DNA of 64,000 nucleotides, taken from contig NZ_LITM01000005.1 in the NCBI RefSeq assembly GCF_001275675.1, positions 172,421 to 236,420 on the forward strand. The letters run 5' to 3'. How positions within the stretch are numbered: position 1 is the stretch's first letter; every line of letters begins with the position of its first letter. Positions 48,757 through 57,348 of the stretch are shown here, in pieces. The notes beneath the pieces were generated by a model. It was not told the origin of the DNA and searched no databases. It saw only the letters and a list, made by a program, of their open reading frames with translations. The position numbers and the translations under genes were made by a program. The stretch comes from Lysinibacillus sp. FJAT-14745 (lineage in GTDB: Bacteria; Bacillota; Bacilli; Bacillales_A; Planococcaceae).

Positions 48757-49206
48757 TCACCTGATTTCTCTCTTGTTATACGTAAGCGATGAAATCTCAT
48801 CTAGAAAAATGCCTTCGATACGATCCTGCTCTTGCTGAAATTCCTTAAAATCTTTTTCTCGCATTTTTTCAAATTTACGTACTTCCAAGTTTTTTTCTAA
48901 TAATTTTTCTTCGTGCCAATTCATTTTTGCACGAGCTTGAACAACTTTCTGCTGTACATCAACAATTGTTTTTTCGAGGCTATCAATAAATCGTGCATAG
49001 TGATGAACCTCCTCTATTGATGAACCTACAGCTAAACGATCCTGCTGAAACTCTAATAAATCTTCTTTCTTTTTTAATAAATCATATAGCTTATTTGCTA
49101 CTTCTTCAAAAGAACGTACAGATTCTTTATAGGCAATTTCAGTTTCATTTTTTTCTTGTTCTCGAATGGTTAACACTTTTTCAAAACGATATATATAGCT
49201 GACCAT
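48757..49206 (-). CDS. fliJ: Flagellar export protein FliJ
   Basis: A soluble coiled-coil stalk protein of the export ATPase complex. 149 residues, almost all helical heptads, starting MVSYIYRFEKVLTIREQEKNE, which matches the family pattern of an aromatic-rich start. I chose the ATG one base after the fliI stop, with GGTGG in the fliI end; a GTG five codons upstream is less likely. Confidence 0.93.
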   Translation of the reverse strand: MVSYIYRFEKVLTIREQEKNETEIAYKESVRSFEEVANKLYDLLKKKEDLLEFQQDRLAVGSSIEEVHHYARFIDSLEKTIVDVQQKVVQARAKMNWHEEKLLEKNLEVRKFEKMREKDFKEFQQEQDRIEGIFLDEISSLTYNKREIR

Positions 49207-49207
49207 C

Positions 49208-50533
49208 CTAGTTTCCACCACCGTTCGATAATGAAATTAACTCATTCATACTTTCCACAAGGGTCACTTTATCTAAATAGCCCTGCTTTAAATATGCGGT
49301 AATGAGAGGTTCATAGTAAATTGCTTCATCAATTTCTTTTGATGTACCTTTCTTATAGGCACCGATATTAATTAGATCCTCTGACTTGTCATATGTATAA
49401 TAGAGCTCCCTTAATCGTTCTGCAGCCTTTTTGTGCTCTGGCTCTGCTACATGATTCATCAAACGGCTGACGCTTTTTAATACATTAATAGCTGGATATT
49501 GACCTTTATTGGCAAGGTTTCGATCAAGGACTATATGACCATCTAATATCCCTCGCACAGTATCTGCAATTGGCTCATTCATATCATCACCATCTACTAA
49601 TACTGTATAAAAGGCAGTAATAGAGCCTTTCTCATTAGTACCTGTGCGTTCTAATAGTTTAGGTAAAATCGCAAATACGGATGGTGTGTATCCTTTTTGA
49701 GCTGGTGGTTCACCTGTCGCAAGACCGATTTCACGCTGTGCCATAGCAACACGGGTCACAGAGTCCATCATCAACATGACATTTAAGCCACGGTTTCTAA
49801 AATATTCGGCAATTGCTGTTGCGGTAAAGGCTCCTTTAATTCGCATTAATGCTGGCTGATCAGAAGTGGCAGCAACAACTATAGAGCGACTTAAACCCTC
49901 AGGTCCTAAATCACGCTCTATAAATTCACGAACCTCACGACCACGCTCTCCAATTAGCGCGATTACGTTTAAATCCGCTTGAGTATTTCGCGCAATCATA
50001 CCGAGCAATGTACTTTTCCCAACACCAGAACCAGCGAAAATACCAACACGTTGTCCATTACCAACTGTTAACATGCCATCAATTGCTTTAACACCTACTT
50101 CAAGTCTTTCATTAATAGGTGGGCGTGTTAGCGGATTTGGTGGGTCCTGCTCTGTCGGAACTGACATTAATCCTTTCGGTAATACAGTTCCATCTATTGG
50201 ATTTCCCATGGAATCAAGTACTTTACCGATTAGCTCGGGGCCTACTTTTACCTCAAGTGGTGCCCCTGTACCTTCTACTAGGCAGCCAATTGATATTTCT
50301 CGAAGAGAGGTAAAAGGCATTAAGACAACAATTTCATCTTTGAAGCCTACAACCTCTGCTAAGATGATTTGATGACCGTTTTTGGAAGTTTCTACATGAA
50401 TTTTACAAACGTCACCAATAGAACTATCTGGACCTTGCGACTCAATCATCAAGCCGACAACTCTAGTTACTCTACCAAATTTTTTAAAGGTTGGTATTTG
50501 AGGAATTTGTTCGATTAATTGAGCCGTTTTCAT
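49208..50533 (-). CDS. fliI: Flagellum-specific export ATPase FliI
   Basis: Energises export substrate unloading; related to F1 beta. Walker A GIFAGSGVGKSTLLGM, Walker B LMMDSVTRVAMAQREIGLA, and the type III family motif PPAQKGYTPSVFA. 441 residues matches B. subtilis. The ATG follows AAGGAATG, which overlaps the end of fliH. Confidence 0.98.
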   Translation of the reverse strand: MKTAQLIEQIPQIPTFKKFGRVTRVVGLMIESQGPDSSIGDVCKIHVETSKNGHQIILAEVVGFKDEIVVLMPFTSLREISIGCLVEGTGAPLEVKVGPELIGKVLDSMGNPIDGTVLPKGLMSVPTEQDPPNPLTRPPINERLEVGVKAIDGMLTVGNGQRVGIFAGSGVGKSTLLGMIARNTQADLNVIALIGERGREVREFIERDLGPEGLSRSIVVAATSDQPALMRIKGAFTATAIAEYFRNRGLNVMLMMDSVTRVAMAQREIGLATGEPPAQKGYTPSVFAILPKLLERTGTNEKGSITAFYTVLVDGDDMNEPIADTVRGILDGHIVLDRNLANKGQYPAINVLKSVSRLMNHVAEPEHKKAAERLRELYYTYDKSEDLINIGAYKKGTSKEIDEAIYYEPLITAYLKQGYLDKVTLVESMNELISLSNGGGN

Positions 50534-50538
50534 CTAGA

Positions 50539-51336
50539 TCATTCCTTACTTTCTAATATTTCATATAGTTTCAATCTTAGTTCGTTTAATTGCTCATCAA
50601 TACTTACAACAATACGGCCATGATTTGTTTCAATATAGCAATCTGTTTCATTTTCTAAATCCTCATTTACAAAAATCATAAATGGTACGTCAGTTGGGAA
50701 CATTTCAGCTAGTTCATCTCGATTGGAAGTAATTAGTGCATAGTAGATAGGAGAAACGTAAATTTTTATTTCTTTCATTTCTCTCGCTTCTTTAAGTCCT
50801 CTACGAACAATTGAAACAAATAATTCATTGTCTCGCTCTAATGATGCACCAATAATTCGCTCTGCTGCGGTTAAGCCTAGCTCTAAAATAATCGATTCCT
50901 GATCTTCAATATATTTTCGAGCATTCTCCCTCGCATGAATGATTATTTCATTGGCCGTTTGGAGAGATTGTGCCATCGCTTCATTCGCTTTGTTTGTCCC
51001 ATCCTCATAGCCTTGACCAAATCCTTCATCATACGCTTCTTGCACTCGATTAGGTCGTTCTTCTTCCCAACCTTGCTTTAAATGTTCAATTTCCTGAAAG
51101 AACATTTTCTTCTCTTGTTCAAAAGCCTCACGTTCAGCCTGTATAGTAGCTCTAGCCTCTGTAAGTAAACGTTCGCGCTCTTCTAGTACTTCTTCGATAG
51201 TAATTTGTTTTTGAGGTGGAACTTCTCCGTTTTCTAGCTCTTGCATCTCAAACATGTCACGGATTTGAATCTTTTTGACATGATCGCCATTGGACTGTGT
51301 ATGTACAGAACGGATGATTCTAGACAATGACGTCAT
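50539..51336 (-). CDS. fliH: Flagellar export regulator FliH
   Basis: The negative regulator and peripheral stalk partner of FliI. 265 residues with a Glu/Gln-rich coiled-coil N-terminal half, the glycine-repeat segment (EAYDEGFGQGYEDG), and a C-terminal FliI-binding domain. I chose the ATG of MTSLSRIIRS, preceded by GGTGGAGGAG within the end of fliG; this overlaps fliG by 17 bases. The upstream in-frame extension lacks a Shine-Dalgarno. Confidence 0.94.
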   Translation of the reverse strand: MTSLSRIIRSVHTQSNGDHVKKIQIRDMFEMQELENGEVPPQKQITIEEVLEERERLLTEARATIQAEREAFEQEKKMFFQEIEHLKQGWEEERPNRVQEAYDEGFGQGYEDGTNKANEAMAQSLQTANEIIIHARENARKYIEDQESIILELGLTAAERIIGASLERDNELFVSIVRRGLKEAREMKEIKIYVSPIYYALITSNRDELAEMFPTDVPFMIFVNEDLENETDCYIETNHGRIVVSIDEQLNELRLKLYEILESKE

Positions 51337-52333
51337 CTCCTCCACCACGTGCAATAATAATCTCACCAGCATCCTCTAAGCGACGAATAACTGCAACAAT
51401 TCGAGATTGTGCTTCCTCTACATCACGCAGACGTACAGGTCCCATAATTTCCATTTCTTCCTTAAATGTCTCAGCCATACGTTGTGACATATTGCGGAAA
51501 ATAATATCTTTTACTTCTTCGCTTGAAACTTTCATTGAAAGCAGTAAGTCTTCATTTTCACAATCACGAATAACACGTTGAATTGAGCGGTTGTCGAGCG
51601 TAACAATATCCTCGAATACAAACATACGTTTTTTGATTTCTTCTGCAAGCTCTGGATCTTGAATTTCGAGTGCATCGAGAATCGTTTTTTCCGTTTGTCG
51701 GTCTACACCATTTAACACTTCAACAACTGCATCAACGCCACCCGTTTCCGTGTAATCCTGTGTAACAGTTGATGATAATTTACGCTCTAAAACAGATTCA
51801 ATTTCACTAATAACTTCTGGTGAAGTTGATTCCATCACGGCTATACGTTTAGCAATATCAGCCTGTACTTCCTGTGGCAATGAAGATAAAATAACACCCG
51901 CTTGCCCTGCCTCTAAATAAGATAGAATAAGGGCAATTGTTTGTGGATGTTCATTTTGAATAAAGTTAAAAATTTGTGCTGGATCAGCTCTACGTGCAAA
52001 GTCAAAGGGACGCACTTGTAAAGAAGATGTTAGTCGATTAATAATTGTTTGCGCCTGTTCTACACCAAGTGCTTTCTCCAATACTGTCTTCGCGTAACCA
52101 ATACCACCCTGTGTAATATAATCTTGCGCAAGTGCAATATTGTGGAATTCTTCAATAATTTCCTCTTTAACATTTGCTTCTACTTTTTTAACGCTTGAAA
52201 TTTCTAATGTTAAACGTTCAATTTCCTCTTCTGTTAAATGTTTATAGACAGAAGCTGAAACCTCAGGCCCTAATGAAATTAACAAGAGAGCGGCCTTTTG
52301 TTTTCCGGTTAATTCTTTATCTTTCTTGGACAC
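51320..52333 (-). CDS. fliG: Flagellar motor switch protein FliG
   Basis: A rotor protein that couples stator force to the C-ring. N domain (LTGKQKAALLLISLGPEVSA), middle domain with EHPQTIALILSYLEAGQAG, and a C-terminal torque helix containing charged residues (DIVTLDNRSIQRVIRDCENEDL). 337 residues. The start is GTG, with CTAGGAGG at good spacing. It follows fliF by 15 bases. Confidence 0.98.
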   Translation of the reverse strand: MSKKDKELTGKQKAALLLISLGPEVSASVYKHLTEEEIERLTLEISSVKKVEANVKEEIIEEFHNIALAQDYITQGGIGYAKTVLEKALGVEQAQTIINRLTSSLQVRPFDFARRADPAQIFNFIQNEHPQTIALILSYLEAGQAGVILSSLPQEVQADIAKRIAVMESTSPEVISEIESVLERKLSSTVTQDYTETGGVDAVVEVLNGVDRQTEKTILDALEIQDPELAEEIKKRMFVFEDIVTLDNRSIQRVIRDCENEDLLLSMKVSSEEVKDIIFRNMSQRMAETFKEEMEIMGPVRLRDVEEAQSRIVAVIRRLEDAGEIIIARGGGDDVIV

Positions 52334-52348
52334 AGTCGAACCTCCTAG

Positions 52349-53941
52349 TTAGTCTTCCGCAATCCAACTACGCAGTAACTTCGCAAAATCGTCTGGCTTA
52401 TCTTTCGCCATTTTTTCAAGCTGCTTACGACGCATTGTAGCTTCCGTTTCAATTTCTTCATTAATATCTTCAATCATTAGTTCTTCTTGTTCATCTAGGA
52501 TACTAAGTTCTTCTTCTTCCTGCGCACGTTTACGTGAACGGACAATGAAGAATGCAAGCAATAATATTACAGCTAGTAATATGCCGCCGACTACCCAAAC
52601 CCACCATGGAATAACAGATTTTTCGCTAGCTACCTCTGTTGCTTTACCATTTAAAGGATGCACTGAAACTGCTACTTTTTCATCGATTTGCTGTTGAGTA
52701 AGTTCAGCTGTTACATCTTTAGAAATCGTCGTACGAACAATAGTACTTAAAATTTTCTGGATATCCTCTTGAACCCCATTTGGTAACGTTCCCGCGTCTG
52801 TTCCTGTCGGTGGTTCAACAATTACTTGGATCCCCATATCGTTAATTTTATATGGTGCCTCTTGGATATCTCTGCGTATACGGTTTACTTCATTATTAAC
52901 TGTGTCTTCAGCACGTTCGTAATTCCCATTACCATTTGCACCTTCGTTATATGTTGTGAAGTTATCTGTCGTCGTTTCAGCTTCAGGTGTACCAGCGGCT
53001 GCGGCTCCTGTACCTGTATATTGCTCGGTAATATGTTGTGCACTAATCGCGATTCCTGCCATGTTCTCTTTGTCAACAGGTGTAACTAGCTTTTCTTCAC
53101 GATTTTCTTTTTTGAAGTCAATGTCTGTTGACACAGAAACTATTACTTTGTCTTGTCCCATAAGCGTACCTAGCATATTTTGAACTTGACGTTGTAGGTC
53201 ACGCTCAATCAATTTCTTCGCTTGTAACTGACCTTCAGCTGTCGTTGTTGAAGCTCCATCAGTAGTCGCAGCATGCAGATCAAAGTAATCAGAAAATTGG
53301 TTAGAAATCACAATGTTATCCGTCTTTAAATTCGGAACACTTTTTGCTACTAAATTGTACATAGTGGCAATTTGTTGCTCTGTAAATTTATAGCCAGGAT
53401 CAGTATTCAAAACAATAGATGCTGTCGCTTCATCTTTAACATCCTTTAAGAAAACGCCCTCTTCTGGAAGATTAATCATTACCTTTGCATCTTTTACACC
53501 ATCTAGATTTTTAATGAGCTTTGCAATTTCTGTTTCAGTTGCTGCTTTTTTTAATAAATTAAACTCATTATCTGTCATACCAAACCCAGAACTATTGGCA
53601 AAAGAGTAATCAATCGATCCTGTTTGTGGATATCCTTCCGATGCCAACTGCACTAACAACGAATCTACTTGATCTTCAGGTACTAAAATCGATGTCCCTC
53701 CTGGTGCAATTTCATATTTTACACCTTGGGAATCCAACGCTTCCTTCACTTGACCGATTTCTCTTGTCGATAAATCTTTATAAAGTGGTACATATGTAAT
53801 TTTTGTAGCAAAAAGTGTAATAGCGGTAGCAAGTGCTATAATCCCTACTACTGAACCAAGCATTACAAATTTTTGTTTTTTACTACGACTTGTCCAAAAT
53901 TGGCTGGTGTCGTTTTTTATTTTCGTCAATCGTTCATTCAT
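52349..53941 (-). CDS. fliF: Flagellar MS-ring protein FliF
   Basis: Forms the membrane ring on which the rotor is built. Two membrane segments (about 24-44 and 435-455) flank a large periplasmic-side region with ring-building motifs. A cytoplasmic FliG-binding tail ends KDKPDDFAKLLRSWIAED-like. I chose the ATG of MNERLTKIKND, preceded by CCGGAGG, giving 530 residues, close to B. subtilis (536). Confidence 0.97.
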   Translation of the reverse strand: MNERLTKIKNDTSQFWTSRSKKQKFVMLGSVVGIIALATAITLFATKITYVPLYKDLSTREIGQVKEALDSQGVKYEIAPGGTSILVPEDQVDSLLVQLASEGYPQTGSIDYSFANSSGFGMTDNEFNLLKKAATETEIAKLIKNLDGVKDAKVMINLPEEGVFLKDVKDEATASIVLNTDPGYKFTEQQIATMYNLVAKSVPNLKTDNIVISNQFSDYFDLHAATTDGASTTTAEGQLQAKKLIERDLQRQVQNMLGTLMGQDKVIVSVSTDIDFKKENREEKLVTPVDKENMAGIAISAQHITEQYTGTGAAAAGTPEAETTTDNFTTYNEGANGNGNYERAEDTVNNEVNRIRRDIQEAPYKINDMGIQVIVEPPTGTDAGTLPNGVQEDIQKILSTIVRTTISKDVTAELTQQQIDEKVAVSVHPLNGKATEVASEKSVIPWWVWVVGGILLAVILLLAFFIVRSRKRAQEEEELSILDEQEELMIEDINEEIETEATMRRKQLEKMAKDKPDDFAKLLRSWIAED

Positions 53942-54022
53942 TATGAATCCTCCGGTTATAGTGAATAACCTATCCATCTAATAATTCGCGAAAACAGTGA
54001 TATCCCATAACATTCAATCATT

Positions 54023-54216
54023 ATCATTACCATAACGGGTTGATTTCCGTTGCGACTAGGCTTTTTCCGATGAGCCTCTTGTGCCATCAGGATGTTGGTC
54101 ACGAAGGCTTAATCACAAGACGTGATCTTTTAACCTTCGTTCCCCGCTGTTTCGCTCCAGGATAATATCTGTAACGTAATCCCTAAGGAGCCGTCTATCC
54201 TCCACATCAATCATTC
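54023..54216. repeat. Structured intergenic repeat element G (inside the fla operon, fliE-fliF gap)
   Basis: The left border CATTACCATAACG resembles the other copies. Stem 1 is CCATCA/TGTTGG with one mismatch (54084-54089, 54093-54098). Stem 2 is GAAGG/CCTTC (54103-54107, 54134-54138), extended by TTAA/TTAA. Stem 3 is ATCAC/GTGAT (54112-54116, 54122-54126). It fills most of the 345-base gap between fliE and fliF, which are usually close together. No gene lies there. Confidence 0.78.
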
Positions 54217-54286
54217 ATTTGAAAAATATAAATTATGGGATATATTCTTTACTGCAATAGTGAATGTATCACTAGTTCAAATAAAG

Positions 54287-54592
54287 TTAGACACTCATTC
54301 GCATTATTTCTTGGTAAGCTTCAATCACCTTATTGCGAACTTCAATTGTTGCATTTAATGTAATGCCCGCCTTTTGTGATGCAATCATCACGTCGTGCAA
54401 TTCTACATCTCCACCATTAATTAACTTTTGAGTAAGATTGTCAGAAGTAATTTGTTGATCATTAACTTTTGATATTGCTTCTTTTAACGAGTTCGCAAAG
54501 CTCTGTTGTGCTTCATAAGGTGTAGTGTTAAGTTTTTTTGTTTCATTTACAACCTGCATAGGTGTCATTTGTGAAACGGACGAAATTGTCAT
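54287..54592 (-). CDS. fliE: Flagellar hook-basal body protein FliE
   Basis: Joins the MS-ring to the rod. 101 residues with the conserved C-terminal half (DVELHDVMIASQKAGITLNA, then TIEVRNKVIEAYQEIMRMSV). The ATG follows AAAGGAAG. It is the third gene of the operon. The gap to fliF is unusually long because of repeat element G. Confidence 0.97.
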   Translation of the reverse strand: MTISSVSQMTPMQVVNETKKLNTTPYEAQQSFANSLKEAISKVNDQQITSDNLTQKLINGGDVELHDVMIASQKAGITLNATIEVRNKVIEAYQEIMRMSV

Positions 54593-54615
54593 TATGTATC
54601 TTCCTTTCTACTTAT

Positions 54616-55077
54616 TTATTTTCCAAGCTCTAATGCCTTTGTCAGCATTGATTTATTTGCATTCAATACAGTTACGTTTGCCTCGTAGGAACGAGTGGCT
54701 GACATTAAATCTACCATTTCTTTTAATGGATCTACATTTGGCATATTTACATAACCATTTGCATCTGCATCTGGATGAGTTGGATCATACACTTGTTTGA
54801 AAGGTGTTTCTCTATCTTCTTTTATTTGCGTAACTTTTACGCCGTTGCCAACGCCACTTTTTGCGTTTTTACCAAGTGCGACATTAAAGAACTTTGAAAA
54901 CTGTCCCTCTTGCGCTGTAAATGTCACAGTCTTCCGGCGATATGGTTCCCACTTCCCATTTACTTGTTTAGCACGCGTTACATCCATGCCTGCCATATTT
55001 GAAGAAATGACATCCATTCGTAAACGCTGTGCTGTTAAAGCTGAGGCAGTGGTATTCATTCCATGAAAAATAGACAT
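54616..55077 (-). CDS. flgC: Flagellar rod protein FlgC
   Basis: A proximal rod subunit. N-terminal rod motif (TASALTAQRLRMDVISSNMA) and the C-terminal conserved block (YVNMPNVDPLKEMVDLMSAT, then RSYEANVTVLNANKSMLTKA). 153 residues. The ATG follows AAGGGAGGTAGG. It starts three bases after the flgB stop. Confidence 0.97.
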   Translation of the reverse strand: MSIFHGMNTTASALTAQRLRMDVISSNMAGMDVTRAKQVNGKWEPYRRKTVTFTAQEGQFSKFFNVALGKNAKSGVGNGVKVTQIKEDRETPFKQVYDPTHPDADANGYVNMPNVDPLKEMVDLMSATRSYEANVTVLNANKSMLTKALELGK

Positions 55078-55080
55078 CTA

Positions 55081-55473
55081 TTACCTACCTCCCTTAATAA
55101 CAGTATTTAATGTATTTAACTTACTGTTCATACGTTCAATTAATGCGCTGTAATAAATTTGATTTTTCGCAAGCTTCGCCTGTTCAGCATCCATATCCAC
55201 GCCATTACCGTTATTTCGATAACGTAAGCCATTGATATTATTCACACCAGGCGTAGATTGTCGAATCTCGAAATCATAATGTCTACTATCAGTACGATAT
55301 GCTGAAATTGACATTTGTTGTTCTTTCGCCAACATATCTTTAAAACTTACACTTTTCGCCTTATAGTTCGGCGTATCGACATTCGCAATGTTATTAGCGA
55401 TTGTTTTATGATTCAAAGTTGCATAGGAAAGTCCGTTTTCCAGGCTACTAATAGTTCCTCCAAACAAATCCAA
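55081..55473 (-). CDS. flgB: Flagellar rod protein FlgB
   Basis: A proximal rod subunit and the first gene of the fla/che operon. N-terminal rod motif (TLNHKTIANNIANVDTPNYK) and C-terminal LAKNQIYYSALIERMNSKLN. I chose the TTG start, giving MDLFGGTISSLEN, because it aligns with the B. subtilis start MKLFSGTIQN and has GAGGTG six bases upstream. An ATG three codons earlier is only about three bases from that Shine-Dalgarno. 130 residues. Confidence 0.93.
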   Translation of the reverse strand: MDLFGGTISSLENGLSYATLNHKTIANNIANVDTPNYKAKSVSFKDMLAKEQQMSISAYRTDSRHYDFEIRQSTPGVNNINGLRYRNNGNGVDMDAEQAKLAKNQIYYSALIERMNSKLNTLNTVIKGGR

Positions 55474-55798
55474 AACATTCACCTCATTTATGTATTTCTT
55501 ATTTTATCCAATAATACAATTGTAATTAAGATGATACGTAGTGTCTATTGTCTTTTGTCATTTTTTATTAGTATATATGCCCTATTTTTATTCACAAATA
55601 ACCAGGACAATACTTCCGCACCCCTTGTGCCGCATGGCTTCGAGCGACCAAACTCGCTTCTAGTCATTTTACACTATTCAGACAGTGTTTACGGTTTTGG
55701 GATCGGTTTTTTTCCTTTTTTTTACAAAACAACAGTAGACACAGTGTCTAAGTTAGAGTTCCTTTTTACTACTTATAGTTGAGTTTAATATATAACAA

Positions 55799-55813
55799 AA
55801 AATTCTGAATAGT
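55799..55813. promoter_or_regulatory. Weak CodY-box-like site upstream of flgB
   Basis: Matches the CodY consensus AATTTTCWGAAAATT at 11 of 15 positions. On its own this is marginal; it is listed because a better site lies 240 bases away. Confidence 0.25.
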
Positions 55814-56038
55814 GATTCTAGACTGTCTTATAAGTAACAATAGGAGTATCCATTTTTTTGGTATATGCAATAAGTAATACTTGTTCTAAAAATCTAATCT
55901 AGGGAAAAAGCAATAATGATAGCATCTATGATGGTTGAAATCTTACCTATAGGAGATGCGGAAAAAGATTAAAACATAGAGGATTCTCCCCCCCTATTTA
56001 GTACTATATCATAGTTTGACATAATTAGAGGCAATGTC

Positions 56039-56053
56039 AATTAGCTGAAAATT
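56039..56053. promoter_or_regulatory. CodY-box-like site in the codY-flgB gap
   Basis: AATTAGCTGAAAATT matches the palindromic CodY consensus AATTTTCWGAAAATT at 13 of 15 positions. It is about 570 bases upstream of flgB. CodY represses the fla/che operon in B. subtilis, so the site makes regulatory sense, but the distance is large. Confidence 0.45.
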
Positions 56054-56085
56054 TTGTCGAACCTTCATCGAATTATGGAAAGTTC

Positions 56086-56121
56086 AAAAAGGCAGCCGAG
56101 ACACAAATATTCCAGCTGCCT
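56086..56121 (-). terminator. Second intrinsic terminator downstream of codY
   Basis: AGGCAGC/GCTGCCT (56115-56121 with 56090-56096) is followed by TTTTT on the minus strand. It lies about 290 bases beyond the codY terminator with no ORF between, so either a non-coding transcript ends here or it is a back-up terminator. Confidence 0.7.
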
Positions 56122-56164
56122 ACATGTTACCTATGAAATTTAGGTGTCTTATTAAAACCTTTCG

Positions 56165-56290
56165 CGCAAACGAGGGAGGAGATATCCGTACCGACTAAAG
56201 CGCTTTTCTAGGGGGGGTTACGTGTGAAAGAACAATGCTAACGTAGCGACAAAAATTCGAGGAAGCAGCTCGGCTCTCGTCACAGGAAAG
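56165..56290. repeat. Degenerate intergenic repeat element H
   Basis: The segment GGAGATATCCGTACCGACT followed by AAAGCGCTTTT resembles the left part of element A (GGAGGTGATTTCCGTTCCGACT, then GCGCTTT). It also contains GCTAACGTAGCG, the reverse complement of CGCTACGTTAGC in element A. The nested stems are not clearly kept. It lies between the two terminators downstream of codY. Confidence 0.4.
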
Positions 56291-56409
56291 TGAGCAACTG
56301 TACCTGTCTCTATGCTTTAGGAACAAAAGACATTTCTAGCTAACGCTTCGCTTTCTCTACCAAACACTTTTAACTGCCGTTTCACTTTCGTTACATAAAA
56401 CATTTTGCC

Positions 56410-56454
56410 GAAAAAAAATTAAAAGGCATCTGGAATAAATATTCCAGATGCCTT
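56410..56454 (-). terminator. Strong intrinsic terminator of codY
   Basis: The perfect 14-bp arms AAGGCATCTGGAAT/ATTCCAGATGCCTT (56423-56436, 56441-56454) with a 4-base loop are followed on the minus strand by TTAATTTTTTTT. Confidence 0.92.
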
Positions 56455-56481
56455 ACACCGTTCCATAAAGGACGTTTTATA

Positions 56482-57261
56482 TTATTTCATTTTAATTTCA
56501 GCTAATGCATTTAAGAATTTATCGTTTAGCACTTTAATGTAAGTACCTTTCATACCTAGAGAGCGAGATTCGATTACACCTGCAGATTCTAGTTTACGTA
56601 ATGCGTTTACGATTACTGAACGTGTAATGCCAACTCGGTCTGCAATTTTTGAAGCAACAAGTAAGCCTTCATGTCCGTCAAGCTCTTCAAAGATATGTTC
56701 AATAGCCTCTAACTCACTGTATGAAAGAGAGTTAATTGCCATTTGTACAACAGCTTTGCTACGAGCTTCCTCTTCAATTTCCTCAGATTTCTCACGTAAA
56801 ATTTCCATACCAACTACTGTTGCACCATACTCAGCTAAAATTAAATCATCATCCTCGAATTGTGAAGATAAACGAGCAAGAATTAATGTACCTAGACGCT
56901 CACCACCACCAACAATCGGTACAATCGTTGTTAATGCATTTTGGAATAACTCTTTGTTTTCAACTGGGAAAGCAGTATGTTCGTCATTAATATCTAGGTT
57001 TGAAGATGTTTCAGAAATTGTAAACAAGCTATGTGTATATTCTTCTGGGAATTGACGCTCTTCGAACATCTTTTTCATACGTTCATTTTCAATTTGTTGG
57101 TGAATTGAAATGCCTAAAAGCTTCCCTTTACGGCTTACAATATAAACATTACTGTCTATAATATCTCCTAATGTATCTGCCATTTCTTTAAAGTTTACTG
57201 GCTTACCAGCAGATGCTTGAAGCATCGAGTTAATTTTACGTGTTTTTTCTAATAAATTCAT
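56482..57261 (-). CDS. codY: GTP-sensing global transcriptional repressor CodY
   Basis: Represses stationary-phase, amino-acid and motility genes when GTP and branched-chain amino acids are plentiful. N-terminal GAF domain (1-150), linker, and a C-terminal winged helix ([20 protein letters not shown], then [20 protein letters not shown]). 259 residues is exactly the usual length. The ATG follows ATAGGAGGAAC. It is the last gene of xerC-hslV-hslU-codY and is followed by a strong terminator. Confidence 0.98.
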   Translation of the reverse strand: MNLLEKTRKINSMLQASAGKPVNFKEMADTLGDIIDSNVYIVSRKGKLLGISIHQQIENERMKKMFEERQFPEEYTHSLFTISETSSNLDINDEHTAFPVENKELFQNALTTIVPIVGGGERLGTLILARLSSQFEDDDLILAEYGATVVGMEILREKSEEIEEEARSKAVVQMAINSLSYSELEAIEHIFEELDGHEGLLVASKIADRVGITRSVIVNALRKLESAGVIESRSLGMKGTYIKVLNDKFLNALAEIKMK

Positions 57262-57348
57262 TATATGTTCCTCCTATAAATAATCCGAAGAGTATTTACT
57301 TAATATTCTAAAGTTTTTTATAACTGAATGAAACTATTCAGCCTTATC

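Larger units (their letters stand above)
55474..56085 (-). other. Long fla/che upstream region without a gene
   Basis: No supported ORF. It contains several imperfect inverted repeats, notably AGACACAGTGTCT at about 55737 and a CACT...AGTG pair at about 55673, plus A/T tracts. A clear SigA or SigD promoter for flgB could not be fixed: candidates such as ATGACA with TATCAT have poor spacing. Two CodY-box-like sites lie here. Confidence 0.6.

Noticed and set aside
55315-55782. 155-residue plus-strand ORF overlapping flgB and the upstream gap
   Set aside because: It overlaps conserved flgB, has low-complexity hydrophobic composition and no Shine-Dalgarno.
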